DNA of 64,000 nt from assembly GCA_032358255.1 (NCBI GenBank), contig JAULBX010027052.1:124001-188000 (forward strand), read 5' to 3'. This document shows positions 58,851 to 64,000 of this stretch, piece after piece (position 1 is the stretch's first letter; every line of letters begins with the position of its first letter). Both the position numbers and the translations under genes were made by a program. This DNA is from Heterotrichella gracilis. Lineage: Eukaryota > Sar > Xanthophyceae > Tribonematales > Xanthonemataceae. The notes under the pieces are model-generated. The model searched no databases. It was not told where the DNA came from and was given only the letters and a program-made list of their open reading frames with translations.

Positions 58851-60823
58851 GCACGGCGCACGCCCTGGTAGGGCAGGGAGGTAAAGGATGGGGTGTTAGC
58901 AATGTGGGGAGGGGGAGGTATGTGCTGAGCGGGGGATGTGTGGCGGGTGTGGGTGCATGGTCACCAGCGCCACGTCAGCACCCAAGTAGAGCGCCACCAA
59001 TACCACCACCACCACCATCACCCTAGGTGTTGTGCAATGGGCGTCTAGCAGGCAAGCAATGGTGGGTGGGTTGATGAAGTGGGCAGCACTGAAAACCACC
59101 CTGGAAACAGCCAATGCCTCACCTCACAAGTTTTCAGTACAGGTGAAGGCTGGCACAACTTGTTGCGCGTGGGTGTACTCGCAGTGCGCGGGTGTCATGC
59201 GTGCAGCGAGTGCAATGCGCGTTGCCAAACCAGCACCCCTTGTGGTGCAGTTGGCGGTTCAACTGTAGCCTCCCTTGGTCTATGCCACGTCCTCAGCCGT
59301 GGAAAGCTATGAACCTGCTGAAAATTGCAGCCTACTCTCTTGGTGGGTTTAACTGGCTCAGGTAATGGTGCAACTTGGGAGTTCAATGTATGCTGTATTA
59401 CTGCCACAATCCATGGCAGCTCGCAGTTCAGGGCACGGCATGAGAGTAAAAGTGGTAAAACCCATCAAGGAATAGTCACAACGCTGTAACCATAGGAGAT
59501 ACTGATGGGCACCCACCAGATGCACGCAATGACAGGCATGGCAGGCAAATGTCAACTTGTTCACGCCACCCCATAGGCAAAAACGCTACAATGTAGGCAA
59601 GCATGCAGACAATCACACTGCCCAACCACTGGAGGAAAGCCGGACACTGTACCCACAATAGCAACTGTTCAAACTGCCGAGATCACTCCGGTTCAAAGCC
59701 GACCACTATACCCATGCTCCTGTACCCACCACAGCCCACCAGTGCCCAAAACTTCTATTAGCACGTTGCTTGAAATGTACGTTACATGGGTGACACGTTA
59801 ACCCTTGAGAGCTTGAAATTGGCGTGATCTGCAAGGCACTTTTAAACAGTTGCAGCATGTCCTGGGGACCGTCTCCTCACCTCGGGCAAACGCTCTTGTC
59901 CCTGTGTCCAAGGATGGCGTCACCCTGCCAGTTTGGCTCGTAGGGTCTGCAACTTGCAGTGCAAGTGTGTTCAATCGCTGCCCTGCTCGCCCTTGTCGTT
60001 CAAGTTACAAAAGTTGACGGCGGGAATTGTAAATTAAATGCTTTTGTTATTAAAATCACATTTGTTTACAAAGGCAGGCCAGTTTTGCTCCTGCTGCACT
60101 TAGTCTGCAAGCCAACCTGTGCACACTCACATACTGCAACCTCATCTTGTTCACTTGGATCTATGACAATACATAGCCATTGTCTCTGTTACAGCCGCAA
60201 TGCTTCTGTATAGAATCCGAATCCGAATCCACATATACGCTCAATGCTGCACTGCAAGTGACAAGGGTCAACAATACAACCATTGGTGCATATATATATT
60301 GCACCCTGACAAGCGGTAGCCAACTGGCAATCCACCCAGTAAATAATAAGCCAGGCAATTCATAATGCTATGCTATTGCCTAATATATACGTTAAACTGC
60401 AACTCAAGCTGAGCAGGGCAGTGAGTCACTCAAAAGAATCAAGAATGGTCCAACACAGTTCTGCAGTCTTGAGCAAAGGAGGTTCTATTTCTATGAAAAG
60501 ACTCAACACCTAGACAGTACTTGTGACATATCCTATCTGATTGTTTTTGCGCAGACGCCATGCCTGAGCAAGGTTTCCACTAGCTGTGTACTAAGGAACC
60601 CTAGGCAACCTGTTGAGTCACGTCAGCGGTGCTGTTTAAGCTCTTGCACCCAGAGCAGGGTTCGTTTTGCTGTGTCAAATGCCCTATCAACAGGTGGTTT
60701 GATCCACGGTGTGTGCCTTGTGTCAAAGATATCTCTCAGTCAGCTGAATGCTCCCGGCAGCAGCAGCGATGTTTTGATCATCGCTCCTTCCTAAAACCCG
60801 AAATCCTCAAACTCTAGAGCCGC
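58851..60823. other. intergenic: UPF0652 upstream region and fasciclin gene 3' region
   Basis: About 2 kb between the chosen UPF0652 start and the stop of the fasciclin gene, both minus strand. The proximal part is GC-rich and could hold a 5' UTR exon of the UPF0652 gene, since an acceptor-like CTACCAG lies just upstream of its ATG. The A+T-richer distal part (about 59950-60550) would be the fasciclin 3' UTR. Open frames such as 59959-60213 have no recognisable family. Confidence 0.5.
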
Positions 60824-62457
60824 TTATTCCCCAGGTACAAGCACTTTGTCGATGATGTGGATGATGGTCTGCAACGAACATCCATTGTTAACAACTAGAA
60901 AAGGACAACCAAAGCAACATTGCTGCGCATATGATTGCCAAACACTGGCAGGTACGCTTGGCAATCACAGGGGCTAGTGTATAATTTAAAGTAAAGATGT
61001 AGGTTATAGGCTCACCACACAGGCCCTGATGTTGCAAGTCCACCAAAGTCCACCACCGCATAGAGTAAGCATTTAGGGTTTGGTTTAGGGTGTAGGGTGA
61101 GGGCTCACCTCGCACGCCTTGATATCAGAGTCGACCACGTCTGCCACCACGTTGCCCCCCGAGATCATGACCGACCCTCCAAAGGTGTACACCTGGAGGG
61201 GCTTGGCGTTCGCGTTGTATGTGTCCAGCGTCTTGCGGTTCATCTCAGACAGCATCTCAGCCTGCAGGGCCACAGGGTTGTGAGCAAATCAGGCTGTGAT
61301 CAGGCTGCGAACAAATCAAAAGGCGCCAGAAACACACTTTAAAAGCCAGGACCGCTTCAAAAAACCTCCCCCATGATAAAAAGCAAGTGGCGCTTGTAGA
61401 CTTGAAGGAGGTGGGCCACACCAGGCAAGGTACAGGCACTCACTCCAGGGTTTAGGGTTTAGGGTTTTCCAGCTCAGGTCACCATGGCAACCCCATGGCA
61501 CAATCCATAAAACATGGCCAGGGCTTACCGTGTACGCCTCTGGCACCACGTGGTACATGAGCACCTCCGCCACCGTCTCTGGGGGGATCTCGGTGATGTT
61601 GGTGATGCTCAGCGCCTCCAGGAGGCCCTCAAAGGCATCGTTGTTGGGGGCGAAGATGGTGGCGGTCAGGTTGTCGGTCTCAAGCAGGGCTGTGGGAAGC
61701 AAGGGGGGGATAGTGGTGAGTCAAAGTGGACAAGAGGTGGTTTTGCATTTGCCTTGTCGATACCAGGGAAAACACCCCCACCAAACGCACCAGCAGTTCG
61801 TGGCTGATAGTTCAAACCTTCATGCTTTTATATTTGAATTTGAGAGGAAACAACAATCCTGGTCAGTGAGTTCCACTTGGCAAGGTCACGCCCACATGGG
61901 GCCCACAGGTGCAGGGTTTTGCAGGGCACTTACGTAGTAGTCCAGCATACTCTGCAGCCGCCACGAGGTAGGACAGGTCATCGTTGCTGGTCAGGGCCTC
62001 GGCTGGGGTTCTGCAGGGGGGTGCTGGCGGTGGCGGGGATGACAGGACGGCTGGTGGGGAGCGCCTGGCCTTTGGTGGGTGGGTGGGTGGCTTTGACTTG
62101 GGTGGGGACTGCTTCTTCACCTTGGGTGGGGACTGCTTCCTCCCCTTGGGTGGGCTGGAGGGTTGCCTGGCAGCTGGAGGAGAGCAAGGACGTGTTTAGG
62201 GTTGAGGTTAGGGTTTTGGCAGATGGAGGCGAGAAGCAATGTGGTCTTTTAGAAAGCAGGGTTGGTGCAACAATGGCGGTAGGCAGTGCAGTGTAGGGGC
62301 CCAGCTGTTTTAAAGAGATGGGCAGACTGAGTGGACCCACGACCAGGCGAGAAACGTAGAGGGATGGCAGCAGGGTACGTGAAGAGAACTCACCAAAGGC
62401 CTCTACTGCCAACAAGGCAACCAGTAGGACCAGCAGGGTGGACTTGTGGGACACCAT
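60824..62457 (-). CDS. secreted fasciclin (FAS1) domain protein
   Basis: Small cell-surface or secreted protein, 220 aa. Five exons: 62394-62457, 61934-62173, 61529-61689, 61109-61261, 60824-60868, all phases consistent. Order: signal peptide about 1-21 (STLLVLLVALLAVEAFG); Pro/Lys/Ser-rich stalk about 24-75 with repeated KQSPPK and HPPK units, like a hydroxyproline-rich wall protein; one FAS1 domain about 77-220 with the H1-type motif TIFAPNNDAF, the central YHVVP, VYTFGGSVMISGGNVVADV and the terminal H2-type motif IIHIIDKVLVP. It stops two residues after the fold, so there is no GPI signal. FAS1 domains mediate adhesion in the extracellular matrix of algae, plants and animals. The start ATG is the only one before the signal peptide. 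Intron 3 holds GTTTAGGGTTTAGGG-type telomere-like units at 61448-61470. Confidence 0.93.
61448..61470. repeat. interstitial telomere-like units in fasciclin intron 3
   Basis: Two to three GGGTTTA units on the plus strand (CCCTAAA in gene sense), about 60-80 bases downstream of the donor of the exon ending at 61529. Confidence 0.85.
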
Positions 62458-64000
62458 GTCACCTACGCGTCGTGCTGGTGGGTATGCACTGCAGGCGGCA
62501 CGACGGAGGGTTAGTTGTCATTTGCAGGCAGGCTTCAGCGAAGCATAGAGCAAGTTCCCTATCCGAACCCTGTCTCATCACAGATCGCAATGTCAGCCGC
62601 ATCTGGTCTGTGTGTAAGTGTGACTAACATGCGGGACATGGGCTTGACTTCTCTGAGGCGAGCACGGCAACAGGTAAACGCGCAAGCCTAGGGAAATACA
62701 AAACTTTGTAGGTATATGCAGTTGGAAAACTCTGACGCCGCACTTTTAGTGGGCTCGCTGATATGCGGAGTGGGCCAGGAGTGGGCAGAGGAAACGACAG
62801 ACGCAGGCAAGACACCCCCGCGAGAGGAAGAACAACAGCAGGAAAGAAAGAAAGAAAATAACTAAACACGAAGTGACACATGGAGACCAAAAGTTGGGGC
62901 AAGGGTCGACAACGACTGCTGAGCTGCGCGCAGGTATCCCCAAAGCGTTCAAACCCGAGCCAACGACGACCAGACCAAGCCACCCACACAAAAGCTAGAG
63001 CAATGCACTAGTACGCAGGCGGACACACAACACACACACCCACGGAGCCCAGCGACGCGGAATGCTTCCCGCACGGCAACAATTTCACAATATTCCTCGC
63101 ATAGCCGCAGGGACCACCATGAGTCATTTTTAACTCACCTTGCCCGCGCGCTGCTGGGCAGTTCTGAGGGTATAGCAGGGAAGACAACGCAACCACAGCC
63201 TAAGTTAACGTAATGTGAAGGCTAATGATGGATGGTGGGCGCTTGAAAGGAGCATTTGCTCATCGTTTTGACGGCTATCACTGCAGTGGGTTTCGACCGC
63301 TCGGTTCGCCTTGAAAGGGGCCACAGGGGTATTACTTGAAAATGCAAGCGGGAGAGTTGTGGCTAGCCAATTGGGCATTGCACGCAACCTGTTTTAACAA
63401 GAGGTAACGGTCACAGGTTTCCATATATATCTGCGGTACTGTTATATGCCTTCTCAAAAGCCCCTATTGCTGGCACAGTAAGCCGACTTTTCACCGCATT
63501 GGGCACTGCATGCAAGTTGTGCACCCGCTGCCGTCAGTGATTAGACACAACCACCTCTATCTTGTTTACCCTGTTGCTTATCTCCGCTGCTGGCTGCATT
63601 TGAGACTCCTTGCTTCATAGTACCGCAGGACTGGGTTGTCTTCAGTTCCCTGTATGCCCACAGTGCCCGCACCATTCTGTGGCCTGTGTACCTTGGGCCA
63701 AGGGCCCTGTGGCCCATTTCTGCCGTCCTACTCTTTACCGTTGATTTAAAAGCTGGCAGATAAATGCAATAGCGCCTCAGGACCGCGCACGCAGATGCCT
63801 GTCAGGATACGCCTGGCCAGGTTTGGCCGCAAGGTATGCATGCATATGCATTCCAGCGTCTCGCTGGTAGCAGCTTCATGCATTGGCTGTGCCTCTATAT
63901 GCAGCAGTGTTTTGTTGAGCAGAGCAGGACGAACCTACCTTCTGTCCAGATATGCATGCATACATGATTGGGTACAAGTGGGTAATGCATATTCCCCGGC
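62458..64000. other. upstream region of the fasciclin gene; no further gene seen
   Basis: About 1.5 kb to the window edge. It contains a (GAAA)n stretch at about 62840-62862 and TGCATGCA-type strings at about 63836-63852 and 63951-63965. Composition is mixed and the open frames carry no recognisable domain. The first few hundred bases should include the fasciclin promoter. Confidence 0.5.

Noticed and set aside
59959-60213. Hydrophobic 84-codon frame as a secreted protein gene
   Set aside because: It lies in the A+T-rich presumed 3' region of the fasciclin gene. It has no family resemblance and no splice context.

Overview
The window is nuclear DNA of a eukaryote, most likely a green alga (Chlorophyta). 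Genes are GC-rich and dense with GT-AG introns, and all are housekeeping genes. Short TTTAGGG/CCCTAAA runs, the plant-type telomere heptamer, are scattered through introns. The CGI-58-type hydrolase has the plant layout (GxSxG plus HX4D). A Chlorella-like (trebouxiophyte) source would fit the heptamer, but this is inference. I saw no bacterial operons, CRISPR array, rRNA, tRNA, or transposon or viral coding sequence.

Ten genes could be assembled exon by exon. In nine, every junction is GT-AG (taken from aligned reading frames) and exon lengths sum to an open frame from ATG to stop. Order: TIM44 C-terminal half (+, 36-1487, cut by the window edge); ELP4 (-, 2889-6654); DNAJC16-like J-domain/thioredoxin membrane protein (-, 7439-13539); GTF2H2/SSL1, TFIIH p44 (+, 14524-18166); CGI-58/ABHD5-like hydrolase (-, 19170-22493); PSME4/PA200 proteasome activator (-, 23935-40068, 34 exons); NUF2 kinetochore protein (+, 40834-44916); farnesyl diphosphate synthase (+, 45970-50379); UPF0652/DUF2009 protein with a coiled-coil N-terminal extension (-, 51750-58850); secreted fasciclin-domain protein (-, 60824-62457).

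The genes do not form one pathway. They cover mitochondrial import, tRNA modification, ER folding, transcription and repair, lipid turnover, proteasome regulation, chromosome segregation, isoprenoid synthesis and the cell surface. Two pairs are divergent and may share promoters (DNAJC16-like/GTF2H2 and PSME4/NUF2). The pairs TIM44/ELP4, GTF2H2/CGI-58-like and FPPS/UPF0652 converge.

The most unusual signal is not a gene. Many introns contain one to three decayed copies ('echoes') of the edge of the neighbouring exon, always including its splice site, always in direct orientation, and usually separated by telomere-like heptamers. I found them in at least eight of the ten genes and on both the donor and acceptor sides. 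They look like the footprint of a repeated local duplication process that lengthens introns and multiplies splice sites. A second oddity is a 63-66 bp palindromic element found twice, both times in the UPF0652 gene.
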